Source: Candidatus Fibrimonadaceae bacterium (GTDB lineage Bacteria; Fibrobacterota; Fibrobacteria; Fibrobacterales; Fibrobacteraceae). From it: DNA of 64,000 bases. Within the stretch, counting starts at the first letter, position 1, and every line of letters begins with the position of its first letter. Under the pieces are notes generated by a model that saw only the letters and a list, made by a program, of their open reading frames with translations, made no database searches and was not told the origin of the DNA. Below, piece by piece: positions 1 through 10,110 of this stretch. The translations under genes and the position numbers were made by a program. Location of the stretch: positions 1 to 64,000 of the forward strand of contig JAITFO010000025.1 in assembly GCA_031281265.1 (NCBI GenBank). The letters run 5' to 3'.

Positions 1-12
1 TATGCAGCAAAT

Positions 13-1962
13 ATGCGTTTCTTTTTCCAGTTTTTGGCATTGATGATTATGACATCGTTTTCTACATCGCAGGCTGCAACTTGGCTCAGAGTCAATCAAG
101 CGGGCTATGCCCCTGAAAGAACTAAAACGGCTGTTGTTCTCTCCGATACCGACATTGCAGGGGAAAGCTGGAATATAAAAAAAGGGGACAAAGTAATTCT
201 CAGCGGGAAAATTCCCGCGGGCAAAAAAGGCCAAGATTTCTATGTGGCTCAGGAATATTATTACACAATTGATTTTAGCTCCTTAAAAGAAAAAGGGGAA
301 TATGTTTTGGAATTTGCTGGTGCGCAGACACAACGGATAATTATCAGTGAAGACCCATATTCATTGTTCGCCACACAAGCGCTTATGCACCTACGTGCAA
401 TGCGCAGCAGCCATCTTAAAGACAATGCCGCGATAGTGCACGTTGTTGATGGCGATTGGCAGCAAGGGAAATGGAAGGAAGCATCTCCGCGTAAAACTTT
501 GGATATGCAAGGCGGTCATTACGATGCTGGGGATTATATAAAATTCACGCTGAACGAAGCCTACCTCGTTTGGCATCTGCTCACGGCTTACCGAGAAAAT
601 CCCTCTCTTTTTGTAAAAGTGCAAAGCCCATCAAATTTGCCCGATATTCTGGACGAAGCAAAATACGGCTTGGATTATTTGGTAAAAACATTCCCAGATG
701 AAAGCACCTTTGTAATACAAGTTGGCGATGGCAAAGACCACGACCAAGGATGGCGTTTGCCAAAAATGGACGCTCTGGACGGTAAAAGGCCCGCTTTGTG
801 TGCCTTATCCCGTGTACATATGGGAAGCACCGCAGCAGCATTGGCTTTGGGAGCACAGGTGTTTAAAACTTTGGATGCAAATTCAGCCGCTCTTTACGAA
901 AGCAAGGCAAAAGCGATTTACGCCCGTGCTCGGCAAAGCGATACCCAAACCTCCGCTTTTGAACGGAGCGTAACCAACGATTTTTACTATGACCCAACCG
1001 ATGTGGACAATATGGCTTTGGCTGCCACATATTTAGGCGAAGCAAAAGCCTACGCCCCTCCAGCAACATACGAGGTGAGCTGGAGCGATTGGAACGCTTT
1101 TGCCAACCACAATTTAGCGTTGCTCGGCGATGCGGCGGCAAAAAAACGTTTGCTCCAAGAGGTAGCACGTTACAACCGCAGTGATGAAATAGACAACGTT
1201 TGGAACGTCACAGGCGGATATACGTGGGGCAGTTTGCACCGTTGGATAGGCATGGCAAATGCGTATGAAAGAGCGAGCCGCTTGGATGGGAAATCGCTCA
1301 CCGCTCCGTTTTTGGGCGTTTTGGATTATGTGTTTGGGCGCAATAACTGGGGCATAGCTATGCTCGCTTCCGCCGATTTGCCTTACAGCGTCCGCAACAT
1401 CTACAATGCCATTTACCGTTTGACTAAAGCGTTCCCGGTTGGAGCACTCTCCGAAGGCCCCGGCGACAAAGAAACCCATATCAAAATGAAGGAATGGCTT
1501 CCCATTCCGGAGAACAGCCCTTTTGAGGAATTCAATACCTCCGCCGGAGTTTTCTACGACAATGCGGATGACTTTATGGTTCAGGAAAGTACCGTGGGCG
1601 GTCAGGGGGATTTGCTTTTGATGCTCGCCCTTGCCTCTGCCAAAAATTTAAAACCCAAGGCGGATTTGGGAACAATCCCCGCATCACTGGACAGAGAAAT
1701 TCCAGCTCTTGCGAGCAACCAAAAAGCATCACGTGGTCCAGCTTCGTTATTCGTCAATAGAGTAGGCAATTTGTTCTATTTCACGCCGGCTCAGTTTTGC
1801 AAAGCCGATAGCCTTACGATTTTAGACGCTCACGGCAAGCATTTCACAACTCTTCACAAAAACGGGCACAATCAATTTATATGGAACACCAGCCGTGCTG
1901 CGAGTGGCATTTACCAAATTCATCCATCAGACGGAAGCCCTTTTTTGACTGTTAGGAAGTGA
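13..1962 (+). CDS. Glycoside hydrolase family 9 endoglucanase (N-terminal Ig-like CelD_N domain, C-terminal sorting-like tail)
   Basis: 649 aa; signal peptide; LRVNQAGYAPERTK N-domain; GGHYDAGDYIKF, YVFGRNNWG and GVFYDNADDFMVQE GH9-type motifs. Confidence 0.9.
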   Translation: MRFFFQFLALMIMTSFSTSQAATWLRVNQAGYAPERTKTAVVLSDTDIAGESWNIKKGDKVILSGKIPAGKKGQDFYVAQEYYYTIDFSSLKEKGEYVLEFAGAQTQRIIISEDPYSLFATQALMHLRAMRSSHLKDNAAIVHVVDGDWQQGKWKEASPRKTLDMQGGHYDAGDYIKFTLNEAYLVWHLLTAYRENPSLFVKVQSPSNLPDILDEAKYGLDYLVKTFPDESTFVIQVGDGKDHDQGWRLPKMDALDGKRPALCALSRVHMGSTAAALALGAQVFKTLDANSAALYESKAKAIYARARQSDTQTSAFERSVTNDFYYDPTDVDNMALAATYLGEAKAYAPPATYEVSWSDWNAFANHNLALLGDAAAKKRLLQEVARYNRSDEIDNVWNVTGGYTWGSLHRWIGMANAYERASRLDGKSLTAPFLGVLDYVFGRNNWGIAMLASADLPYSVRNIYNAIYRLTKAFPVGALSEGPGDKETHIKMKEWLPIPENSPFEEFNTSAGVFYDNADDFMVQESTVGGQGDLLLMLALASAKNLKPKADLGTIPASLDREIPALASNQKASRGPASLFVNRVGNLFYFTPAQFCKADSLTILDAHGKHFTTLHKNGHNQFIWNTSRAASGIYQIHPSDGSPFLTVRK

Positions 1963-2025
1963 CCTTTAGCAATTTTCTATATTTTCTACCACTAGAATTG
2001 CATTAGTTTATTCAGGAGTTCGCAA

Positions 2026-3015
2026 ATGGACGTTAATATGTTGATTTACTTTGGCTTGGCTGTGCTGGCAGTTATCGCCGTTGTTTTAGTCTATTTTCTC
2101 GCGAGTTTTTTCAGCTTGTGGTTGCAGGCCTTGTTTTCAAAAGCCAGCGTCAGCATTTTTCAGCTCTTGGGAATGAGACTTAGAAAGGTTAATCCCCGCA
2201 TGATCGTTGAAGCTCGCATTTTGAGCGTTAAGGCCGGGATACCAGTGGAGACGAATTTGCTGGAAGCTCATTATATGTCTGGCGGAAATGTTCTGAGGGT
2301 TGTGCAAGCAATTATAGCGGCAAACAAAGCGAACATAAATCTCTCTTTTACTGAGAGTGCGGCTATAGACCTTGCAGGCAGAAATGTTTTGGAAGCCGTG
2401 CAGATGAGCGTAAATCCAAAAGTTATCACTACGCCAAGGGTGAGCGCGGTTGCTTTGGATGGTATTCAGTTGCAAGCGGTCACTAGAATTACCGTGCGCG
2501 CAAGCATTCGTAAATTGGTAGGTGGCGCAGGTGAAGAAACCGTTATTGCCCGCGTTGGCGAGGGCATTGTCAGTTCCATAGGTAGTGCAAAAACCCACAA
2601 ACAGGTTTTGGAAAATCCAAATATGATTTCTAAAAAAGTTTTGGCAAGCGGTTTGGATGCTGGGACAGCTTTTGAGATTCTCTCAATAGACATAGCAGAT
2701 GTTGATGTAGGTAGCAATATAGGAGCAATTCTGGAAACAGACCGCGCCGAAGCGGATAAAAAAATTGCGCAGGCAAAAGCAGAGGAAAGGCGTGCAATGG
2801 CCGCTGCCGCCGAGCAGGAAATGAAAGCCAGGGTTGTGGAGATGCAGGCCAAGGTTGTGGAAGCAGAAGCTCAAGTTCCGCTCGCTATGGCAGAAGCTCT
2901 GAGAAGTGGACATTTAGGGGTTATGGATTACTATAGTATGCAAAATATAAAGGCCGATACCCAAATGCGCACTCAAATTTCCGGTGGTCCGGAAAAAGAA
3001 TCTGGGCATAAATAA
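2026..3015 (+). CDS. floA: Flotillin-like protein FloA (UPF0365)
   Basis: 329 aa; N-terminal TM, flotillin-like body, Ala/Glu-rich coiled coil ([30 protein letters not shown]). Confidence 0.88.
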   Translation: MDVNMLIYFGLAVLAVIAVVLVYFLASFFSLWLQALFSKASVSIFQLLGMRLRKVNPRMIVEARILSVKAGIPVETNLLEAHYMSGGNVLRVVQAIIAANKANINLSFTESAAIDLAGRNVLEAVQMSVNPKVITTPRVSAVALDGIQLQAVTRITVRASIRKLVGGAGEETVIARVGEGIVSSIGSAKTHKQVLENPNMISKKVLASGLDAGTAFEILSIDIADVDVGSNIGAILETDRAEADKKIAQAKAEERRAMAAAAEQEMKARVVEMQAKVVEAEAQVPLAMAEALRSGHLGVMDYYSMQNIKADTQMRTQISGGPEKESGHK

Positions 3016-3018
3016 GAA

Positions 3019-3411
3019 ATGGAAACGCTCCTAGTATTTTTTGCAATAATTGCTATCCAAATGATAGCAGCGTATGCCGCCAAGCAGAAAAAAGAGGCTG
3101 CAAAAACAGCCAAAAACCCACTTCCGTCTTGGCAACAACAAACTCAGAACTCGCCCAAAGAGATACGCAGAGTTGTGAACCATCCACCAAAAGAAGAACC
3201 CGACTTAGACGAAGCCCCAGTAGAAGTTAAAAAGAGAGAGCCTATTTTCGATGACCAGCCTACAGATGTTCACCAACAAACGAGTAGTGAGGGGGTGTCT
3301 CAACTCTCAATTCTCAACTCTAAAATAGACCTAAAAGATCCCGCTCAAGGTATTCTCTGGGCTGCAATTCTTCACGAACCGAGATATAAAGTGAGATGGA
3401 AACGGAGATAA
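3019..3411 (+). CDS. Small membrane-anchored hypothetical protein
   Basis: 130 aa; N-terminal TM then charged tail; tightly packed between floA and fliR. Confidence 0.6.
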   Translation: METLLVFFAIIAIQMIAAYAAKQKKEAAKTAKNPLPSWQQQTQNSPKEIRRVVNHPPKEEPDLDEAPVEVKKREPIFDDQPTDVHQQTSSEGVSQLSILNSKIDLKDPAQGILWAAILHEPRYKVRWKRR

Positions 3412-3412
3412 G

Positions 3413-4210
3413 ATGCTCTCTCTTGCTTCTTCAGTTGCCGACCTTGCCGTAGAAAAAATAGAGTTTTTTATACTCGCTCTTATACGCATTGCCACGATAA
3501 TTTTTCTGTTGCCAGCTTTTTCTATGACTTCTGTACCTACAACAGTAAAGGCCGCAATATCTTTTTTGCTCACGATTTTGGTGTTCCCGCAAATGCCGCT
3601 GGTGAGTTTTACTATGGCAAATTCGCCAGTATTCTTTTTTATGCTTGTTCTGGAACAGGTTTTTATAGGAATTGTAATCGGCTTTGCAGCATCTTTTTTA
3701 TTGCATTTTATAGCTATGGGTGGCGAATGGATTGCGCGTGATATAGGATTAATGCAAGGTTCTATGAATCCTTTTACGGAATTTCAGAGCAATATATATT
3801 CAATAATTTTAACTATTCTATTAGTGGTTATATTTTTTGCTAGCGGTGGCCATCATTTTTTTATACGAGTGCTTTTTGAATCCTTTCAGTATATCCCCAT
3901 TGGAAATTTTGTTTGGGATACGCGCAGCTTTGCGGCTATTTTAATTATACTATCGGCGAGTTCTTTTGTTGTAGCTTTTCAATTTGCGGCCCCTGTTATG
4001 GGAGCTCTTTTTCTATGCACAGTTTCGCTTGGGCTTATGAACAGAGTTATGCCGCAGTTGCAGGTTTGGATACTGGGTATTCCATTAAAGGTTTTTTTAG
4101 GTTCTTTGGTTTTAATTTATTCCCTGCCGCTTATGGTGCAGATTTTCAACGCGAACTTTGAGCAATTGCAACGTGCTTTATTCGCTATTTTGCGAGCGGG
4201 ACGGGGGTAG
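3413..4210 (+). CDS. fliR: Flagellar biosynthesis protein FliR
   Basis: 265 aa polytopic protein with FliR/SpaR-like pattern; followed by flhB. Confidence 0.85.
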   Translation: MLSLASSVADLAVEKIEFFILALIRIATIIFLLPAFSMTSVPTTVKAAISFLLTILVFPQMPLVSFTMANSPVFFFMLVLEQVFIGIVIGFAASFLLHFIAMGGEWIARDIGLMQGSMNPFTEFQSNIYSIILTILLVVIFFASGGHHFFIRVLFESFQYIPIGNFVWDTRSFAAILIILSASSFVVAFQFAAPVMGALFLCTVSLGLMNRVMPQLQVWILGIPLKVFLGSLVLIYSLPLMVQIFNANFEQLQRALFAILRAGRG

Positions 4211-4214
4211 ATAA

Positions 4215-5273
4215 ATGGCAGAAGACGAAGATAAAACCGAAGAACCCACCGCCAAAAAAAAAGCCGATGCGATTAAAAAGGGGCAAATTGGCCGCTCAAT
4301 GGATTTGTCTTCGGCCATTTCTTTGTTAGCGGCTTTGTTTGGGCTATATATCTTTGGTGGAGATTTTGCCAACCAATGCGAAGGCATAATGCGTGAATTT
4401 TTTACGGGTTATATGGATTGGGAACCATCCATATCCAATTTTTCTGCACTTGCATATCATATTTTAAAAATGACATTGCGTTTGCTGGCTCCGTTGCTTT
4501 TGCTTTTTTTAGTTATAGGTGTAGTTGGCAATTTATCCCAAGTTGGTTTGCATTTTACGATTGAAAAATTGCAACCTAAGTTTTCAAATGTTTTTTCTTT
4601 GGCTGGTTTAAAGAGAATGTTTGGAAAGGATGCGTGGATTGAACTTTTAAAAGGTGTTATAAAAATAACCATTGTGGGAATGATTTCATATTCAGTTATC
4701 AAAAAGCATTACGATGATATTTTATATATGGTGGATATGCAAATTGGAGTTTTTTGTGCATATATGATAGATATAATAGTTGAGCTGCTTTTGAAGGTGA
4801 TATTATTTTTGTTGATATTAGGCTTGGCAGATTTGATTTACCAAAAAAGAAAAACGCACAGTGAAATAAAAATGAGCAAACACGAAGTTAAAGACGAGCA
4901 TAAAAATTCCGAAGGTGACCCAAAAGTGATAGCAGCCCGTAAACGTGCCATGTATAAAATGCATCAGCAATTTATGATGAAAGAGGTTCCAAAAGCCACC
5001 GTGGTCATCACTAACCCTACGCATTTGGCAATAGCGCTCCGCTATGAACGCGGCGTGGACCAAGTTCCATTTGTTGTTGGGAAAGGAGCGGACAAACTCG
5101 CCGAGAGAATAAAAGAACTGGCTAAAGAACACGGTGTACCTATAGTTGAAAACAAACCTCTGGCACGGGCCATGTATGACGTTGTGGAGATTGGAGACCC
5201 TTTGCCAGCGGAATTTTTCGCCGCCGTTGCAGAAGTTCTGGCCTATGTATTCAGGCAAAAAGAGGCGGGATAA
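4215..5273 (+). CDS. flhB: Flagellar biosynthesis protein FlhB
   Basis: 352 aa; EDKTEEPTAKK N-terminus; conserved autocleavage motif NPTH (VVITNPTHLAIALRYE). Confidence 0.93.
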   Translation: MAEDEDKTEEPTAKKKADAIKKGQIGRSMDLSSAISLLAALFGLYIFGGDFANQCEGIMREFFTGYMDWEPSISNFSALAYHILKMTLRLLAPLLLLFLVIGVVGNLSQVGLHFTIEKLQPKFSNVFSLAGLKRMFGKDAWIELLKGVIKITIVGMISYSVIKKHYDDILYMVDMQIGVFCAYMIDIIVELLLKVILFLLILGLADLIYQKRKTHSEIKMSKHEVKDEHKNSEGDPKVIAARKRAMYKMHQQFMMKEVPKATVVITNPTHLAIALRYERGVDQVPFVVGKGADKLAERIKELAKEHGVPIVENKPLARAMYDVVEIGDPLPAEFFAAVAEVLAYVFRQKEAG

Positions 5274-5277
5274 GAAT

Positions 5278-5294
5278 CTTAACAGAAATGTAAC
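5278..5294 (+). promoter_or_regulatory. Candidate PhoB-binding box upstream of pstB
   Basis: CTTAAC-AGAAA-TGTAAC, half-sites 11 bp apart; the same spacing occurs upstream of pstS. Confidence 0.45.
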
Positions 5295-5338
5295 AAAAAC
5301 TCATATAATTTGTAATTTCCGAAAATTAAATTACATAC

Positions 5339-6085
5339 ATGATAGAAGCGAAGGAAGTTAATTTCTTTTACGGTGATTTTCATGCATTAAAGAATATTTC
5401 CTTATGTGCTACAAAACACAACGTCACTGCGTTTATAGGGCCTTCTGGTTGCGGTAAATCAACTTTCTTGCGCCTTTTGAATCGCATGAACGATTTGATT
5501 CCAGACACTAAGTTAACCGGGAAATGCCTTGTAAATGGAGAGGACATCTACAGCAAGAGTACTAATGTTGACGAACTTAGGAAAAAGGTGGGTATGGTTT
5601 TCCAAAAGCCAAATCCTTTCCCGAAAACTATTTTTGAGAACGTTGCGTATGGATTGCGCGTAAATGGAATAAAAGACAAAAAATTTATACAAGAGCGGGT
5701 TGAAGAGTCACTGGTGGGTGCCGCCTTATGGGAAGAGGTAAAGGACAAATTGAGCAAATCCGCTTATGACTTGTCTGGAGGGCAACAGCAAAGGCTTTGC
5801 ATCGCTCGTGCTTTGGCCATTAAACCGGATATTTTGCTGATGGATGAGCCAGCGTCCGCTCTAGACCCAATTTCTACCTCTAAAATTGAGGATTTGATTT
5901 ACAATCTTAAAACTAAATACACCATAATAATAGTCACTCACAATATGCAACAAGCGGCGAGAGTGAGCGATAACACTGGATTTTTTATGCTAGGTGAATT
6001 GATTGAATTTAGCGATACTAAAAAGATGTTTTTAAGCCCGAGCAAGGAACAAACCCAAAATTATATAACAGGAAGGTTCGGATAA
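5339..6085 (+). CDS. pstB: Phosphate ABC transporter ATP-binding protein
   Basis: Walker [27 protein letters not shown] signature; [12 protein letters not shown]. Confidence 0.95.
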   Translation: MIEAKEVNFFYGDFHALKNISLCATKHNVTAFIGPSGCGKSTFLRLLNRMNDLIPDTKLTGKCLVNGEDIYSKSTNVDELRKKVGMVFQKPNPFPKTIFENVAYGLRVNGIKDKKFIQERVEESLVGAALWEEVKDKLSKSAYDLSGGQQQRLCIARALAIKPDILLMDEPASALDPISTSKIEDLIYNLKTKYTIIIVTHNMQQAARVSDNTGFFMLGELIEFSDTKKMFLSPSKEQTQNYITGRFG

Positions 6086-6100
6086 TTTCAACAGGAAGGT

Positions 6101-6829
6101 ATGGGTATGGACAAAGCGATGAAACATTCCGAAAAAGAATTGCTAGCACTCAAAGGAGAAATCAGCGGCATGTGGCAGCTTGTGCTTTCGCAGTTGCAAA
6201 AGTGCAAGCAAGCATACATGACAGGCGACTTGGAACTCGCACGCGAAGTGATTATGCGTGAAAAGAGCGTTAATTCCTTTGAACTCAGCGTGGATTTGGG
6301 GTGTGAAAATTTTATAGCATTGTTCTCTCCAGTTGCTATGGACTTGCGATTGGTGATTTCCATGATAAGAATAAGTTCAACCTTGGAACGCATAGCCGAT
6401 TTTTCCGAGGGAATTGCAAGGCAGGTTATTGACGGCAACGGTGTTATATCAGAAACATTAAAGGAAGATTTGAAGATAGAGGCTATGTTTGACGTCGCAA
6501 TCTCCATGCTTTCCGATAGTTTTATTATGCTCGAAACCGAAAGTACTAAACTCTCTGGGAAAATTCTGCAAAAGGATGATGAGATTGATATTCTCTATCA
6601 AGAAGGCAAAAAAAGCCTTGCCGAACTCGTTAAAAAAGAAGCGGATAAAGGCGAAGAGGTTTTAAATACATTTTTGATATTGCGGAAGATAGAGAGGATT
6701 GGAGACCATTGCTGCAACATAGTTGAAGAAATAGTTTTCTACATTGATGCTAAAGTCTTAAAGCACAGCAAAGGTAGAGAGAGAGATAAAGAGAGAGAGG
6801 TAGATGAAAAAAAGGATTCTGATAGTTGA
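6101..6829 (+). CDS. phoU: Phosphate signalling complex protein PhoU
   Basis: PhoU helical repeats (MDLRLVISMIRISSTLERIAD; LRKIERIGDHCCNIVEEIVF). Confidence 0.92.
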   Translation: MGMDKAMKHSEKELLALKGEISGMWQLVLSQLQKCKQAYMTGDLELAREVIMREKSVNSFELSVDLGCENFIALFSPVAMDLRLVISMIRISSTLERIADFSEGIARQVIDGNGVISETLKEDLKIEAMFDVAISMLSDSFIMLETESTKLSGKILQKDDEIDILYQEGKKSLAELVKKEADKGEEVLNTFLILRKIERIGDHCCNIVEEIVFYIDAKVLKHSKGRERDKEREVDEKKDSDS

Positions 6830-7490
6830 TGATGAATGTGATATCTGCGAAATACTGTCTTTCAATTTGGAAAACGAAGGGTATGAAGTAGATACAGCTT
6901 CATCCGCAGAGGACGCTATTAAAAAGCTCTCTCCTGGGCACGGTTTGATTTTATTGGATGTTATGATGGGAGGGATGTCTGGATTTCGTCTTGCCGAAAA
7001 ACTGCGCAAAGAAGGCAACAATATCCCTATTATTTTTCTCACGGCAAAAGATGCCGAAAACGATATGCTCACGGGATTTTCCGTTGGTGCCGATGACTAT
7101 ATATCAAAGCCATTCTCATTGAAAGAGGTATCTGCCCGCGTTAAGGCAGTTTTAAAAAGAACGCCCGAAGAAACTGATAATACCGAGGAAAGCACGCTAG
7201 TAATTGATGACTTGCTCATCGATACTTCATCAAAAGAGGCAAAAATAGGAAATTCAGTAATCCCATTGACCAAAACTGAATTTGAGATTCTCTTTTTGCT
7301 CGCTTCAAACCCTTCGCGGGTATATTCTCGCAATCAAATCATCAGCGTTGTATGGAAAGATACCCCTTATATAACCGAACGCACAGTTGATGTTCATATA
7401 ACTCGCTTGCGTAAAAAACTCGGCGACAAATCCTACTATATATCCAATCGCACAGGTTTTGGATATAAGTTCAACTTTTCCGAACAATGA
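6804..7490 (+). CDS. phoB: Response regulator, PhoB/OmpR family
   Basis: Receiver domain plus winged-helix C-terminus (ERTVDVHITRLRKKLGD); in pst cluster. Confidence 0.88.
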   Translation: MKKRILIVDDECDICEILSFNLENEGYEVDTASSAEDAIKKLSPGHGLILLDVMMGGMSGFRLAEKLRKEGNNIPIIFLTAKDAENDMLTGFSVGADDYISKPFSLKEVSARVKAVLKRTPEETDNTEESTLVIDDLLIDTSSKEAKIGNSVIPLTKTEFEILFLLASNPSRVYSRNQIISVVWKDTPYITERTVDVHITRLRKKLGDKSYYISNRTGFGYKFNFSEQ

Positions 7491-9226
7491 CAAGAAATTT
7501 TCAACAGAATTTAATTTTAAGATTTTTGCTCATATTCACTATTTGCACTCTGTGCATTGCAATATTCGAACAGCAATCCCTGCATCAATATAAAAGAGAT
7601 TCTCTGCAAGAAACATTGGATACTTATGTAGATGTAATAGCCAAATATATTGCAATTGAAAATAGGGACGAATCTCTGAAAGATTTACTCGTTTTATTGC
7701 CAAATAATTTGAGAATCACCTTATTGGATAGCAAAAACAATGTACTATACGATAATGTTATTCCCGATTATTCCGCTTTGGAAAATCATGCGGAAAGACC
7801 GGAGATAATTGCTGCCATGAATAATGGAAGCGGTTCTACGCTCAGACATTCTACCTCAAACAACACGGAGTATCTTTACTATGCAAAAAAAGTCGATGGT
7901 AAAATTATACGTGTGGCATTGCCTTATGATGAGCAAGTGCAATTTCTTTTGAAGCCAGATAGCAAATTTCTCTATTTTGTGGCTGCAGTTTTTATAATAG
8001 GTTTTGCATTTATTCTATATGTGGGGAATTATTTTGGCAAATCAATTCGTCAGCTAAGGGATTTTTCGCAAATGATGCACAATGGAAATGACAATGTTGT
8101 TATTCCAAAATTTCCAAAAAACGAATTGAGTGAAATAAGTGCTAGAATTGCGAATGATTTGAACAGAATCAAAGAAGACGAAAAACGTTTAGCTCAGGAA
8201 AAAGAAAAATTACTGCTGCATTTGCAGGCATCTGCCGAAGGGATTTGCTTTTTTAACGCGGACAAAACGGTAGCTTTTTACAATGGGCTTTTTTTGCAGT
8301 ATTTCAATATCATTTCCCATATTTCTATAACCATAGGCAAAGAGATATTGTCTGATGAGTGCTTTAACTCTGCGATTATGTTTTTGAACAACAATGCGGA
8401 TGAAGATTATTTTGAAACGCACATAAGCAGCCAAGGCAGGAATTTTTTACTACGCATGAATGTATTTGAAGACAAGAGTTTTGAGATTATCTTGGTGGAC
8501 ATCACCGCTAAGGAAAAAACTAGGCGTTTAAAGCAGGAAATGACTGGAAACATAGCCCACGAGTTGAGAACACCGGTGACCAGCATTCGCGGATTTTTGG
8601 AGATATTGCTGAACAATGACATAGCTGCGGAAAAAAGGCAAGAATATTTGCAACGTGCTTTTGCACAAACCCAAATTCTGTCCGAGCTTATTTCCGACAT
8701 GAGCTTGCTCACAAAAATAGATGGAAAGGCTCAGTCGCTGCACTTGGAAAATGTGAATGTTTCGCATTTAATCGCAAAGGTATATGCAGATATATCCGCC
8801 GCTATGGAGGAAAAGGGCATAAAAATCAACAGCGATATTCCGCAGGATATTGTAATCTCTGGTAATTCTAGCTTATTGTATTCCATTTTTCGCAATCTCG
8901 CTGATAATGTATTGCGCCACGCGGGGAGCAATGTTGATATAGACATAAAAGTACACGAGATAAAGGAAGGAAAGGTGTATTTCATCTTTGCGGATAACGG
9001 AAAAGGCATAGAAGATGAAAGCCATTTAAACCGTTTATTTGAACGCTTTTACCGAGTGCACGAAGGGCGTACCCGCGATACAGGGGGTTCGGGCTTGGGG
9101 CTTTCCATAGTGAAAAACGCTGTGCTATTTCACGGCGGAACTATAAATGTCCGAAAGGGCAAGGAAAAAGGGCTGGAATTCCTATTTTCGTTGCCTTTGG
9201 CAAAGGATAACTTAACCAAATCTTAA
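7487..9226 (+). CDS. phoR: Phosphate regulon sensor histidine kinase (PhoR-like)
   Basis: TMs, HAMP-like region, H-box NIAHELRTPVTSI, HATPase motifs; 4-bp overlap with phoB. Confidence 0.85.
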   Translation: MTRNFQQNLILRFLLIFTICTLCIAIFEQQSLHQYKRDSLQETLDTYVDVIAKYIAIENRDESLKDLLVLLPNNLRITLLDSKNNVLYDNVIPDYSALENHAERPEIIAAMNNGSGSTLRHSTSNNTEYLYYAKKVDGKIIRVALPYDEQVQFLLKPDSKFLYFVAAVFIIGFAFILYVGNYFGKSIRQLRDFSQMMHNGNDNVVIPKFPKNELSEISARIANDLNRIKEDEKRLAQEKEKLLLHLQASAEGICFFNADKTVAFYNGLFLQYFNIISHISITIGKEILSDECFNSAIMFLNNNADEDYFETHISSQGRNFLLRMNVFEDKSFEIILVDITAKEKTRRLKQEMTGNIAHELRTPVTSIRGFLEILLNNDIAAEKRQEYLQRAFAQTQILSELISDMSLLTKIDGKAQSLHLENVNVSHLIAKVYADISAAMEEKGIKINSDIPQDIVISGNSSLLYSIFRNLADNVLRHAGSNVDIDIKVHEIKEGKVYFIFADNGKGIEDESHLNRLFERFYRVHEGRTRDTGGSGLGLSIVKNAVLFHGGTINVRKGKEKGLEFLFSLPLAKDNLTKS

Positions 9227-9227
9227 C
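9211..9227 (+). promoter_or_regulatory. Candidate PhoB-binding box upstream of pstS
   Basis: CTTAAC-CAAAT-CTTAAC, two identical half-sites 11 bp apart; overlaps the phoR stop codon. Confidence 0.5.
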
Positions 9228-9297
9228 AAAAATACATCTAATTTTTAATAATCAAATTTTACCTTTATACTAACTCAAAACAAGGAGAGTATAGCTT

Positions 9298-10104
9298 ATG
9301 AGAAAGCTTCTTTTAGTGGCCATTTTGACAACCGCTTCAATATTGGCAGCTCAAACAATTAAAGGTTCAGATACGGTTTTGCCGCTTTCACAGCAGCAAG
9401 CCGAGACCTATATGAAAGTAAATAAAAGCGCAAAAGTAACGGTTACCGGTGGCGGTAGCGGTGTTGGAATCTCCGCTTTGATAGAAGGAACCACCGACAT
9501 AGCCCAATCTTCGCGCAAAATCAAATTTGACGAAAAGAAAAAGCTCTCCGATAAAGGCAGCACCGTAGTAGAAAAAATCATAGCTTATGATGCTTTGGCA
9601 GTTGTTGTAAATCCAAAAAATGCGGTTAACCAATTAACCCGCGAGCAGTTAGACGACATCTTCACCGGAAAAATCACGAATTGGAAAGAGGTTGGCGGTG
9701 CCGATTTAAAAATAACCCCAATTGCCAGAGAAACATCTTCCGGCACTTATGAATTCTTTAAAGAAGAAGTTTTGCAGAAAAAAGACTATTTGGCTGGTAT
9801 TATGAGCGTTCCTGCAACCGGAACAATCATAGAAACAATAAAAAAGACCCCAGGTGCCATAGGCTACGTTGGGCTTGCCTATTTGAACAAAAATGTCAAA
9901 GCACTCAAAGTTTCGTTCAAAGACGGGCAGTTTGTTGAGCCTTCTGTAAAAACCGCCAAGGACGAAACCTATCCCATAGTACGCCCTCTCATCTACTACT
10001 ATGTTCAAAGTTCCGAAGCGGCTGTTAAGCCGTTTATAGACTATGTTCTTTCTAAGGACGGACAAAAGATAGTCAGTGATGTTGGGTTTATTACAATTCA
10101 CTAA
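9298..10104 (+). CDS. pstS: Phosphate-binding protein PstS
   Basis: Signal peptide; IKGSDTVLPL; VTGGGSGVGISAL; IARETSSGTYEFF. Confidence 0.93.
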   Translation: MRKLLLVAILTTASILAAQTIKGSDTVLPLSQQQAETYMKVNKSAKVTVTGGGSGVGISALIEGTTDIAQSSRKIKFDEKKKLSDKGSTVVEKIIAYDALAVVVNPKNAVNQLTREQLDDIFTGKITNWKEVGGADLKITPIARETSSGTYEFFKEEVLQKKDYLAGIMSVPATGTIIETIKKTPGAIGYVGLAYLNKNVKALKVSFKDGQFVEPSVKTAKDETYPIVRPLIYYYVQSSEAAVKPFIDYVLSKDGQKIVSDVGFITIH

Positions 10105-10110
10105 GCTGAT

